Part shown: positions 1-7,400 of the stretch, in pieces
Layout of the letters: each line of letters opens with the position of its first letter
Position numbering within the stretch: position 1 is the stretch's first letter
From: an uncultured Chlamydiae bacterium
GTDB lineage: Bacteria; Chlamydiota; Chlamydiia; Chlamydiales; 2-12-FULL-49-11
Assembly: GCA_937996705.1 (NCBI GenBank)
Contig: CALKUQ010000047.1
Location: 1-36,195, forward strand
Direction: 5' to 3'
DNA: 36,195 nt
Made by a program: the position numbers and the translations under genes
The notes under the pieces: generated by a model
The model's database searches: none
What the model saw: only the letters and a program-made list of their open reading frames with translations
What the model was told of the DNA's origin: nothing

Positions 1-103
1 GAAGCCCTAAGCCTCCTTCTAATTCATTAGCTCCTAACAAAGGCTCATCATGTTGATTACCTGTAGCAGGTGTAGAGGGAAGTGTTGAAGTATCTATGGG
101 CAT
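1..103 (-). CDS. Partial hypothetical protein, N-terminal 34 residues
   Basis: The reading frame opens with ATG at 103-101 and stays open to the window edge, so only the N-terminus is visible. A strong ribosome-binding site (GGAGAGTAAGTT then ATG) supports it as a real start. The visible residues begin MPIDTSTLPSTPATGN and are rich in Ser, Thr and Pro, with no signal peptide. Low-complexity Ser/Thr/Pro N-termini are common in chlamydial Inc and type III secreted proteins, and the next gene on the same strand is Inc-like, so a secreted protein is possible. That is inference only; no family is recognised. Confidence 0.6.
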   Translation of the reverse strand, partial: MPIDTSTLPSTPATGNQHDEPLLGANELEGGLGL

Positions 104-225
104 AACTTACTCTCCTTTTTTATAGAGTCGTTTTTATCTAAAACTTCTAGTTCTTTCTTATCATTTTTTATAATAGATCTTTTGAGAAACTCCACTTTTT
201 AAGCAAAGCAAGTTTCGATAGAAAT

Positions 226-618
226 CTAATCCCCTTTTTTGTAGTAGGTCCTTGCAATTATTCCCTGTGGAATTTTATAAGAGTCAGAGGGTTCTGGAGA
301 GGGTTCTGGAGTTCGATCAATTGCAGGAAAGCATCTTCTTGTCACATCTGGGATTCTAACCCACCAGGAAAGCGTTGTTTCTAAAGCAGCGCCCTTTACT
401 TTTTTAAAAAGACACTCTGCCGGTAATATCACGACTGCTGAAAAAACGACTGGCACAAAGTTAAGAAGTGCTAAAGCTGTTCCTAAAATAAATCTAGCGA
501 TGCTAGTGATTTTGGAGCATGGAACGTTCGGGCTTGAGGTGTATTTAGGCGTAAGAGGAGTAGTTAATGGCTCGCTATTTTCGTGGCTTGTTATTAAGTT
601 ATTGCTAACAGAATCCAT
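226..618 (-). CDS. Putative inclusion-membrane (Inc-like) protein
   Basis: A protein of about 130 aa with no signal peptide. A Ser/Thr/Pro-rich N-terminus is followed by a long hydrophobic stretch at about residues 39-70 (FILGTALALLNFVPVVFSAVVILP) that can be read as two short membrane passes split at the NFVP turn. A basic and Pro-rich tail follows. This bilobed hydrophobic segment in a small protein is the hallmark of chlamydial Inc proteins, which type III secretion inserts in the host-derived inclusion membrane; the assignment rests on topology, not homology. ATG at 618 is preferred; an in-frame GTG at 627 is the alternative. Neither has a clear Shine-Dalgarno. A promoter at 654-682 would start the transcript about 20-30 nt upstream. 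Confidence 0.62.
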   Translation of the reverse strand: MDSVSNNLITSHENSEPLTTPLTPKYTSSPNVPCSKITSIARFILGTALALLNFVPVVFSAVVILPAECLFKKVKGAALETTLSWWVRIPDVTRRCFPAIDRTPEPSPEPSDSYKIPQGIIARTYYKKGD

Positions 619-653
619 AATTATCACGTTTGTTTAATAATGACATATAACTC

Positions 654-682
654 ATTATAGCATATTTAGGAGGAAATGTAAA
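654..682 (-). promoter_or_regulatory. Promoter of the Inc-like gene, TTTACA-N17-TATAAT
   Basis: On the minus strand a -35 box TTTACA (677-682) lies exactly 17 nt from a perfect -10 box TATAAT (654-659). TG one base before the -10 gives an extended -10 (TGcTATAAT). The expected start is near 647, just upstream of the Inc-like gene. Confidence 0.65.
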
Positions 683-768
683 TTATTATTTTAGGTTGAT
701 CGATAGGTTAGGGTTTGGTATCCTATTGAACTTTAATAGGTTGCAAACAATAAATTTTAGGGGGAACT

Positions 769-1257
769 ATGGATTTTTTTGCTGATCCTGTGTTGAATGG
801 GGGAGTGCCAATGGAGTATTTGGATGCATTTGAAGAGGGGGGACGCCCTTTCGATGGGTTGCCTGGGATTGAAAAGGCGACTATTGCGGCTCGTGATCCA
901 GAGAGAATTGCTGAGACGGTTATGAAGGTTGTGGGTCAAAATGCGGTCCTTTTTAAAATGCGGGTGATGAAAGATCACGAAGTGAAGGGGAGGGCCTTGT
1001 TGCTCCTTTATGAGAGAGATAGCAATCCTGAAGATGAAAAGGATGGGTGGAAATCGGTGGTTGTCAGGTATGCCCCCCCTGTAAGGGGGATAGATGTGAT
1101 GGATGTAATTTTTGAGGCCTCTCGTCATTTTGAAGGAGATGTTCCGTTTAGGGGTGCAAATGAGGCGCTTAAAGGACATTGTGTTGTCAAATTATTGAAA
1201 AACGCCTATCACTACAATTTACGATTTCATGAGTACACAATTGAACTTGATAGCTAA
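769..1257 (+). CDS. Hypothetical acidic protein
   Basis: A 162-aa soluble protein beginning MDFFADPVLNGGV, with no signal peptide or membrane segment. ATG at 769 is preceded at good spacing by TTTTAGGGGGAACT, a clear ribosome-binding site, which is why this strand was chosen over an antisense frame. It has an acidic N-terminal half and a central alternating segment (KSVVVRYAPPVRGIDVMDVIFEASRHF, here about residues 90-116). Its last 39 nt overlap the end of the convergent aminotransferase gene. No family is recognised. Possible promoters upstream are TTGATC-N17-TATCCT and TTGAAC-N17-AATAAA, both mediocre. Confidence 0.72.
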   Translation: MDFFADPVLNGGVPMEYLDAFEEGGRPFDGLPGIEKATIAARDPERIAETVMKVVGQNAVLFKMRVMKDHEVKGRALLLLYERDSNPEDEKDGWKSVVVRYAPPVRGIDVMDVIFEASRHFEGDVPFRGANEALKGHCVVKLLKNAYHYNLRFHEYTIELDS

Positions 1258-2037
1258 TTCTGCACGAAATGCTGCTTGTAGCTTGCGTGTAATTGGCCCA
1301 AGGGGGATTGTATGAGTATCGATTTTTGAGAGGGGGAGAATTTCCCGAATGGTCGATGTGCAAAACGCCTCTTCGATGCGGGGAATTTCCCTTTCTTCGA
1401 TAGGACCTTCGAGGATCTCTAGATCGAGTTTGTTTGCAAGTTCAAGGACGATAGACCTTGTGATTCCAAAAAGAATCCCCTCTTTAGGTGTTCTTAGGAT
1501 GCCATCAATCACGGCGAAAAAATTAGATTTTGTTAATTCTAGCAACTCCCCTTTGCTATTTTTAAAAAGGGCATCTTCGGCCCCCTTTTTTGCAGCCTCT
1601 TTTAGCGATACAAGTGCTGCGAGGTAGCAGGTCGATTTGATTTCGTGGAAGTGCCTTGTTAAGTTTGTGGTAATGATAGGGATCCCCCTTTCATATTGCG
1701 ATTCAGGAGGGAGGGTAATTGGATCACACAAAACTATAAATTGACTTTCCCCAGATTCGTCTTCCGATAGATAGAGTCTAAAGACAAGATTGGGGGTGTT
1801 GTTTTTCTTCAGTAGCCTCTCTATTACAAGTTCCACAGATTTTGGGTAATGTAGACCAAGTACGTTTGCGCTGTTTTGAAATCGAGCAAGATGCTCTTTT
1901 AAAAAAAAGGGGGTGAATTCGTAGGTTCGAAAGAGTTCAAATGCCCCATAGCCCCGAGTGAATGCAAGGTTTGTAATTTCTAACTTCGCCTCAGATTGTG
2001 GGAGAAAATTGCCGTTTTGAAAACAAAAATGAGCCAT
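1219..2037 (-). CDS. PLP-dependent aminotransferase class IV (BCAT/D-amino acid/PabC-like)
   Basis: A 272-aa fold-type IV PLP enzyme. The N-terminus FQNGNFLPQSEAK matches the family's opening strand (typically W-x-N-G-x-F-x-P), so ATG at 2037 is the right start. RGYGAFELFRTY (28-39) is the family's G-x-G-x-F-E-x-x-R block. K134 in HEIKSTCYLA is the expected Schiff-base lysine, E167 before TKSNFF is the residue contacting the PLP ring nitrogen, and GITR (191-194) is the phosphate-binding motif. The family covers branched-chain aminotransferase, D-amino acid aminotransferase and aminodeoxychorismate lyase (PabC, folate pathway). The short length fits the last two better, but substrate cannot be decided here. 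The start codon lies inside the hairpin at 2031-2062. Its 3' end overlaps the convergent gene by 39 nt. Confidence 0.88.
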   Translation of the reverse strand: MAHFCFQNGNFLPQSEAKLEITNLAFTRGYGAFELFRTYEFTPFFLKEHLARFQNSANVLGLHYPKSVELVIERLLKKNNTPNLVFRLYLSEDESGESQFIVLCDPITLPPESQYERGIPIITTNLTRHFHEIKSTCYLAALVSLKEAAKKGAEDALFKNSKGELLELTKSNFFAVIDGILRTPKEGILFGITRSIVLELANKLDLEILEGPIEEREIPRIEEAFCTSTIREILPLSKIDTHTIPLGPITRKLQAAFRAELAIKFNCVLMKS

Positions 2038-2062
2038 AAAATAAGAATAACTTTTATGGCTC
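2031..2062 (-). promoter_or_regulatory. Hairpin sequestering the aminotransferase start codon
   Basis: A perfect 11-bp inverted repeat (arms 2031-2041 and 2052-2062, 10-nt loop). In the minus-strand transcript the 5' arm reads GAGCCATAAAA and the 3' arm TTTTATGGCTC; the ATG of the aminotransferase is within the 3' arm. A U-rich tract (ATTTTTGTTTT) follows, so it could also act as a terminator or attenuator for the upstream gene ending at 2081. Structure is seen; the regulatory role is inferred. Confidence 0.6.
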
Positions 2063-2080
2063 TATCCGTAAAGGGATGTT

Positions 2081-2461
2081 TTAGTGGGTAGGTCTAATTT
2101 TATGAAGTTGTTTTGCAACAGTTTCAATAAGGGAGATGAGTCGTTTTTTAACTTCTGGGCTATCTGTTGCAGAGAGCTCACCGTTCAACTCATCGATTTG
2201 TGTTTCAAGACGGGCCACCTCGGCTAAAGGGCCGGCTTTATTAAATATCATTGTCCGTTCTTTAAAGACGGCGTCTAGGTGCTGGTAAATTTCAAGGTCT
2301 TCAGAAGGTGATTTTATGAAAATACACGTTGCTAAACGCGACAAAAAATTTCTTGAATCGCTTGTTGCGGGAGACTTTCCCTGTTTTAGATCACGAAGGT
2401 GGTGGGTTTCTGGAGAAGATTTAGTTGGCCAGAAACTTTTATAAAGGCAAGAAGGAATCAT
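2081..2461 (-). CDS. Hypothetical protein with C-terminal coiled-coil segment
   Basis: A 126-aa protein, MIPSCLYKSFW at the start, no membrane segment. The C-terminal part (from about residue 80, EVARLETQIDELNGEL onward) has heptad character, ending in KQLHKIRPTH. ATG at 2461 is preceded by TAGGTGTTTT, a modest ribosome-binding site, and by a good promoter at 2489-2518. The aminotransferase starts 43 nt after its stop, separated by a hairpin, so the two may be co-transcribed with attenuation. No family is recognised. Confidence 0.68.
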   Translation of the reverse strand: MIPSCLYKSFWPTKSSPETHHLRDLKQGKSPATSDSRNFLSRLATCIFIKSPSEDLEIYQHLDAVFKERTMIFNKAGPLAEVARLETQIDELNGELSATDSPEVKKRLISLIETVAKQLHKIRPTH

Positions 2462-2488
2462 AAAACACCTATAATTATTAGATAATTA

Positions 2489-2518
2489 ATTATATCACTA
2501 AATCTAGTGTAAAGTCAA
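2489..2518 (-). promoter_or_regulatory. Promoter TTGACT-N18-TATAAT with extended -10
   Basis: Minus strand: -35 TTGACT (2513-2518), 18-nt spacer, -10 TATAAT (2489-2494) preceded by TGA, giving TGATATAATTAA. The same TGATATAATT core occurs before the giant coiled-coil gene, the 71-aa gene and the hydrolase gene. Confidence 0.68.
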
Positions 2519-2633
2519 TAAAATCTCAGGAACTTCATAATATAAAAAAATTTAATAGTTTGAAATAAAAAAATTGCATAAAAATAGGCTTAGCTTTTAT
2601 GGCTGGAGAAGAAAGGGTATAAAAGGGAGTTTG

Positions 2634-2855
2634 ATGACTTTTTTGCAAACAACGGAAGAATTAGCAGAGCTTCTCATGAGTGTGCTGGAAGATGTCCCCA
2701 AAGTGTTGAAAGGGAATAAGACGGCCGCTCAGCGAATTCGGACAAAAACAGTCCTTCTAGCAAAGCTTGCAAAAGTTTGGAGAAGGGAGTCTCTCGACCA
2801 AGAGAAAAAGAAAGCCCCCCGAAAGAAAAAAGAAAAGAAAAAACGGAAAGTGTGA
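2634..2855 (+). CDS. hctA: Histone H1-like protein Hc1
   Basis: A 73-aa DNA-binding protein homologous to chlamydial Hc1, the nucleoid-condensing protein made late in the developmental cycle as reticulate bodies become elementary bodies. The diagnostic block is GNKTAAQRIR (27-36) with LAKVWRRES (45-53), closely matching the conserved Hc1 N-terminal domain. A short Lys/Arg tail (58-73, KKKAPRKKKEKKKRKV) follows. The tail is much shorter than the long Ala/Lys-rich tail of Chlamydia Hc1 (about 125 aa in total). ATG at 2634 is chosen because homology begins there and GGGAG lies just upstream; a longer in-frame ATG at 2574 adds residues unlike the family. The rlmD-like gene starts 16 nt after its stop, as expected for the conserved hctA-methyltransferase-yajC order. 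No consensus promoter is obvious, as is usual for late genes. Confidence 0.93.
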   Translation: MTFLQTTEELAELLMSVLEDVPKVLKGNKTAAQRIRTKTVLLAKLAKVWRRESLDQEKKKAPRKKKEKKKRKV

Positions 2856-2871
2856 TATCCTCTTTTCCCAT

Positions 2872-4020
2872 ATGGAAGCAAGATGTTGTCATGTGGGTGT
2901 TTGCGGAGGGTGTAAGTTTCAACAAGTCCCCTATAATGAGCAAGTTAAAAACAAGCAACAGGTGATAGAAGAGCTATTTGCCCCTCATCCCGTAGAGCAA
3001 ATCACCGGATCTCCGAGCCCTTGGTCTTATCGAGGCAAGATGGAATTTTCTTTCTCTCAAGACAAAAAAGGGGAGAAGTATCTAGGGCTTGTCATGCCGA
3101 AAAGTCGGGGCAGAGTTTTTTCTTTAACAGAATGTTTTATCGGATTTCCCTGGATGGCCGAGGTGGTTCAAACGGTTCGAAAGTGGTGGCAAGAGAGTAG
3201 GCTTGAGGCCTTTTTCCCCCCTAAAGGGATAGGGAGTCTTAGGACACTTACCATGCGCTCAAGCCGAGATGGAAAAGAAAAAATGGTCCTCTTAACAGTC
3301 TCTGGAAATTCAGAGTACGCCTTGACAAAGCAAGAGCTTGATCAATTTGTAAGTATCGCTAAATACGACGAAAACACCTCAATTTTTTTAGTAGTTCAGA
3401 TGGCAATTAAGAACAGAGAGACCGAGTTTTTTGAGATGCACCTCTCCGGCCCAGATCACCTGAAAGAGCGCCTAGGCGGCTTTGAGTTTCATATCAGCCC
3501 CCGAAGTTTTTTTCAGCCCAATGTTAACGTGGCTGAAATCATGTTTGAAAGGGCGATTCAAATGCTGAATCTAAAAGGGAGCGAAACAGTTCTCGATCTC
3601 TACTGTGGCATGGGGACAATCGGAATTTTGCTCTCAAAACATGTAAAAGAGGTTGTTGGAATAGAACTTGCAAAAACCAGCGTGGCAGATGCTAAAGATG
3701 CATTAAAGCGATTCGGTATTGAAAATATGGAAGTGTATGCAGAGGATGTAGGGACGTTTTTAGAAAAACGGAAAGGTGAGTTTCAACCCGATATTATTGT
3801 TTGTGATCCCCCAAGAACTGGCCTGGATAAAAAAGCGATCGCAGCTATTAATGAAATAAGACCGAAAATGATTCTTTATATCTCTTGCAATCCCATCACA
3901 CAAAGGGAGAACCTCGACCACTTTCCGGACTATCAAGTCTTGCAAATTGTCCCTTTCGATCCCTTTCCCCACACAAAACACATCGAAAATATCATTCTTC
4001 TCCAAGCGACACACGCCTAA
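2872..4020 (+). CDS. rlmD: 23S rRNA (uracil-5-)-methyltransferase, RumA/RlmD family
   Basis: A 382-aa SAM-dependent RNA m5U methyltransferase. Cysteines at 5/6, 11 and 14 (CGGC block) plus C88 form the expected 4Fe-4S site of the RlmD/RlmC class; the N-terminal TRAM domain is absent. FFQPN (213-217) and LDLYCGMGTIGI (241-252) make the SAM-binding site. CDPPRTGL (311-318) follows, and C339 in the YISCNP motif is the nucleophile that attacks uracil C6. E372 in the terminal HIENI motif is the likely general base. It should modify 23S rRNA; whether the target corresponds to U1939 (RlmD) or U747 (RlmC) cannot be decided. ATG at 2872 is the start that places the Cys motif at the N-terminus; upstream in-frame codons overlap hctA and encode only Lys/Arg runs. 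It has no obvious Shine-Dalgarno and is probably coupled to hctA. Confidence 0.92.
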   Translation: MEARCCHVGVCGGCKFQQVPYNEQVKNKQQVIEELFAPHPVEQITGSPSPWSYRGKMEFSFSQDKKGEKYLGLVMPKSRGRVFSLTECFIGFPWMAEVVQTVRKWWQESRLEAFFPPKGIGSLRTLTMRSSRDGKEKMVLLTVSGNSEYALTKQELDQFVSIAKYDENTSIFLVVQMAIKNRETEFFEMHLSGPDHLKERLGGFEFHISPRSFFQPNVNVAEIMFERAIQMLNLKGSETVLDLYCGMGTIGILLSKHVKEVVGIELAKTSVADAKDALKRFGIENMEVYAEDVGTFLEKRKGEFQPDIIVCDPPRTGLDKKAIAAINEIRPKMILYISCNPITQRENLDHFPDYQVLQIVPFDPFPHTKHIENIILLQATHA

Positions 4021-4056
4021 CTGGAATCAGAATAGTAAAGAGGATCGACCCTAGGG

Positions 4057-4085
4057 TTGACATTGGGAGGGTCAGCTGCTATGAT
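4057..4085 (+). promoter_or_regulatory. yajC promoter, TTGACA-N17-TATGAT
   Basis: A perfect -35 (TTGACA, 4057-4062), exact 17-nt spacer and -10 TATGAT (4080-4085) preceded by TGC (extended -10). It sits between the rlmD stop and yajC, so yajC can be transcribed separately from hctA-rlmD. The expected start is near 4092. Confidence 0.75.
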
Positions 4086-4110
4086 GAGCTAAAGTATTTA
4101 TGGAGGATCA

Positions 4111-4446
4111 ATGACAACTATTTTTTTAGCTGCTGCGGAAGCGATGGCTGCCCCTAGAGACCAAAATCTCTATCAAACTTTAATTATGGTCGGTGTTGCC
4201 ATTCTGTTTTTCTACTTTATTCTATGGAGACCAGAGCAAAAAAGACGCAAAAAGCTCGAATCCCTCCGCAAATCTTTAAAGCGTGGTGATAAAGTAATTG
4301 CAATGGGTATTCGCGCAACAGTGGATGATGTGAAAGAGAGAACAGTAATTCTCAAGCAAATCGACGGCTCTAAAATCGAAATGCTCTCGGCTGCAATCAC
4401 AGAAATTGAGAACAGCACAGAGCCTGCTACAACTCACAAAAATTAG
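4111..4446 (+). CDS. yajC: Preprotein translocase subunit YajC
   Basis: A 111-aa small inner-membrane protein that associates with SecDF-SecYEG in protein export. One membrane helix lies at about residues 23-39 (LIMVGVAILFFYFILW), followed directly by the family signature RPEQKRRKK. The cytosolic domain keeps the conserved L-KRGDKV sequence (about 56-63) and a beta-rich stretch (TVILKQIDGSKIEM). Length is normal for YajC. ATG at 4111 has a strong ribosome-binding site (GGAGG, 7 nt upstream) and its own promoter at 4057-4085. It converges on the giant coiled-coil gene, whose stop is 28 nt away. Confidence 0.95.
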   Translation: MTTIFLAAAEAMAAPRDQNLYQTLIMVGVAILFFYFILWRPEQKRRKKLESLRKSLKRGDKVIAMGIRATVDDVKERTVILKQIDGSKIEMLSAAITEIENSTEPATTHKN

Positions 4447-4460
4447 TCGCCTCTTCAAAG

Positions 4461-4483
4461 AGAGCTCGATTGCTTAAAGCTCT
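4461..4483. terminator. Weak hairpin between convergent yajC and giant gene
   Basis: AGAGCT (4461-4466) pairs with AGCTCT (4478-4483) across an 11-nt loop. It lies between the two convergent stops and includes the last codons of the minus-strand gene. Neither side has a clear T tract, so function is doubtful. Confidence 0.3.
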
Positions 4484-7400
4484 TCAGGTGGAAGCAATTC
4501 AGGCCTCCCCGCTGCTGGATCTCGCGAACTTACTCCTTTAGGACTTTGAAAGCCTGGGCTCCCTCCCGGAGCCCCTTGTGGAGTTCTCTTTCCTTTAGGG
4601 CTTCCAAAGCTAGGGCCACCGGCTCCAGCTCCAGCTCCAGCTCGAGCTACACTGGGTGAAGCTCCTAGGAGTGTTGCTCTACCCGAAAGGCTAGAATCAC
4701 TAGTTAAAGGCTTCTTTACGAGGATTGCTTTAGAAAAAATTGTAGAGAATAAAGTCTTCATGTTGTCTAAAAAACGTATTATGTCGTATTTAGTCGATTC
4801 AGATGAGTCAAGGACAGCCTTTATTGCTATCAACCTCCTGCACACCCCTGAATTTTCCCCGTTAATTAACGAACCTAAAAATTTTTGTATTGGATGAATG
4901 CCATCCTTTTCTTCGTAGAGAGTTTTTAGCTGCCGAAAATGTTTTCGAATTGGGTCAAGACTTTCAGTTAAATCAACTATTTTCTTATGTGAGCTGTGCG
5001 TTTTTGCATACCTTAAAATTTCTAGTAAATAGTTGTTATAGAGTGTCTTAAAGAGTGATTTAGGTGTTAAGGGGAGAGGAGAGGGAGAGGGGTCGCTGCT
5101 CTTAATCCCATTTTTGAGGATTGTTAATAGAGAGGTGATTTCGTCTTTAGAATCGCCTTGAGTTGCACAAAACTCTATTACCTCTGGAGAAATTTCAAAC
5201 TTAATTGCATCCCCCGCGACTTTAACTCTAATTTTATCTGTCGCAAACCATTGATCAATAACAAGATGTCGATATTCCTCATTTTGAAGTGCTTCTAACT
5301 GAAAGGTATAAGAAGCATTCGCGGACTGAGCTTCTTCTAATCGAATATGATAGAGCTCTAAAATAACTTCAGCCGAATCGTCACTTCCAGCCAGGGTTCT
5401 ACGAGAAATTCCAGGGCGAGCTGATTGTGTTGCTGTAGCTTCAAGAGAGGGGTGTGGAGTGGGGGGTGGGGTGGCTGAGAAAGTTCCTGCCGCAGCTAAA
5501 GCTGTTGCAGCAGCCTCTGGTACTGCGTCAGGTCCAAGAGGGCCGATTGTAGGGGGTTGGGGAATCAACTCTGCTAGATCTAGCGCCTCTTTAAGTAATT
5601 CGCTTTGATCATGGAATTCCCTTTTAATTTCTGCTACCTGCATCGCCAGTTCTGTTTCGTGAAGCTTTCGGCGCTCAAGCTCTTGCGTGAGTTTTTGTAG
5701 CACGGATTCATGATCCCGACGAATCCTCATGAGTTGCGCTTGAAAATCAGAGGATAACGCCTTTCTTTGGGCCTCATCTCCACTCATTAATACGTCATTC
5801 ATCTGCTTTAAATAAGCAAGTTGTTCTAGAAGCCGCCTGTTTTCATCGCCCAATCGATCTATTTCGAACCTAAGATTTGAATTTTCTAAAGTGAGCCTTT
5901 CTATTTCTAAGGCATGAGAAGTTTTCATTTTCAATAGATTAAGCTCAAGCTCCGCTAGAGTAGCTATTTGGTCGTCTCGAGTTCTCTCTTGCGCGCTAGT
6001 GAGTTTTTTAAGTTTCTCAATTTCTTCTTGCATAGATGCAATCGCTTCAGTATCCAAAACTTTTTCCCTTTCGAACTGGGCCAGTCTAGAGTTAGCAGCA
6101 ACTAATTGGTGACTAAAATTTGCATAGAGGATATTTGCTGCATTTGCTTGGGCTTCTGCTTCCTCAAGTTTGTCTGTTAAGGCCTTTAACTCTTGTGTAT
6201 GCCGCTCTTTTGTCTCAGCTAGGTCTCCCTCCATGCTATTAAGAGATGTTATTGTATCCTTCATTTGACGATAAATTTCCTCAAATGACAACGCTATTGT
6301 TTCTGCTGGTTTGCCTGTAAGAGCTTTGGCAGCCCCTAGAATACGCCTTTCCAGATCTGCTAACTCTTTAGTTGCAGTCTCTTTTTGCTCCTGTAATTCC
6401 CTAATTTCTTGAGATAGCCCTTGATTGGCTCTCTCGGTTCTTCTCTGCTCATCTGTTAGTCGTTCAAGTTCGATTTGAGCCTCGGCTAATTCTCTCGTTT
6501 TTTCTTCTAATTGATTCAAGGAATATTTCTCTAAAGATTCTGCTACGTTTTTTTCCTTTGTTACGGTCCTTAGTGCTTCTTTTAATTCTCTCAATTTTTC
6601 TTGTAGGTCTTGGATTATAATACTCTTTTCCTCACCATGTCTTACAAGGAGAGCTTCTCTTTCTTCTGAATGTTGGATGTGTAACCTAAGCGTTGATATA
6701 GTACTTTCCAGCCTGTGTATAGCTTTCTCATTGCTGGTATTTTGCGCACGTGCTTGGATTAGTTGAAGTTCTAGAGCTTCGATTTGACTTGCGGCCTTTG
6801 CAAGAGCAGCAGCTTTCTCGCTACGAGCGTCTTCGATTTCTTTTTGCTTTGCTTCAAGAAAATCTGCTCTAGGTCTTTCAGCTAATTCTTTTTGAAGGGC
6901 TTGTAATTTACCTTCTAGAGCGCTGATCTCACTTGTTTTTTCAGTGACCTGGAGTAGAAGAGCTGCATTAGCAGCACGAACTTCTTCCATTTGGGTTTGA
7001 AAGGTAGCCGTTATCGAGTGTTGTGCCCTATCATACTTTTGAATAAGTGTGGCAACTTCATCTTGGTTAGAGCGTGTTAACTCTCTCACTTCTCTACGTT
7101 TTTTGAAAAGCTCTCTATGTAAATCATCCTGTTTAGCTGTAAGTTCTTCAATTTCCCTAGTTTTTTGGTCTAATGACAACCGATAAGTATCTTGGTCTTC
7201 TATTGCCCATCTACCCATATCAGCTATACGGCCCTGCTGAGTCCTTAGCGTAAGCTGAGTATCGAGTAGCTTTCGCTCAATTCCTTGTAGTTCTTCAAGC
7301 TTGCTAGTCAGTTCAGCTTCCCTTTTCTGAAACAGGGCTAATTGTGCCTCGTAAGCTGCTTTATCCTCTGCTTGGGTTCTATCTTGGGCGCTGAGTAAAG

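Noticed and set aside
757..1179. 140-aa open frame on the minus strand
   Set aside because: It is antisense to the 162-aa plus-strand gene, which has a strong ribosome-binding site. The antisense product is Arg/His/Ile-rich without family resemblance.
2574..2633. N-terminal extension of hctA starting at an upstream ATG
   Set aside because: The extra 20 residues do not match Hc1, and the ribosome-binding site GGGAG lies before the ATG at 2634.
4630..4652. Short tandem GCTCCA repeats as a possible DNA repeat element
   Set aside because: They encode the Gly-Ala run near the C-terminus of the giant protein and need no further explanation, although length variation is possible.
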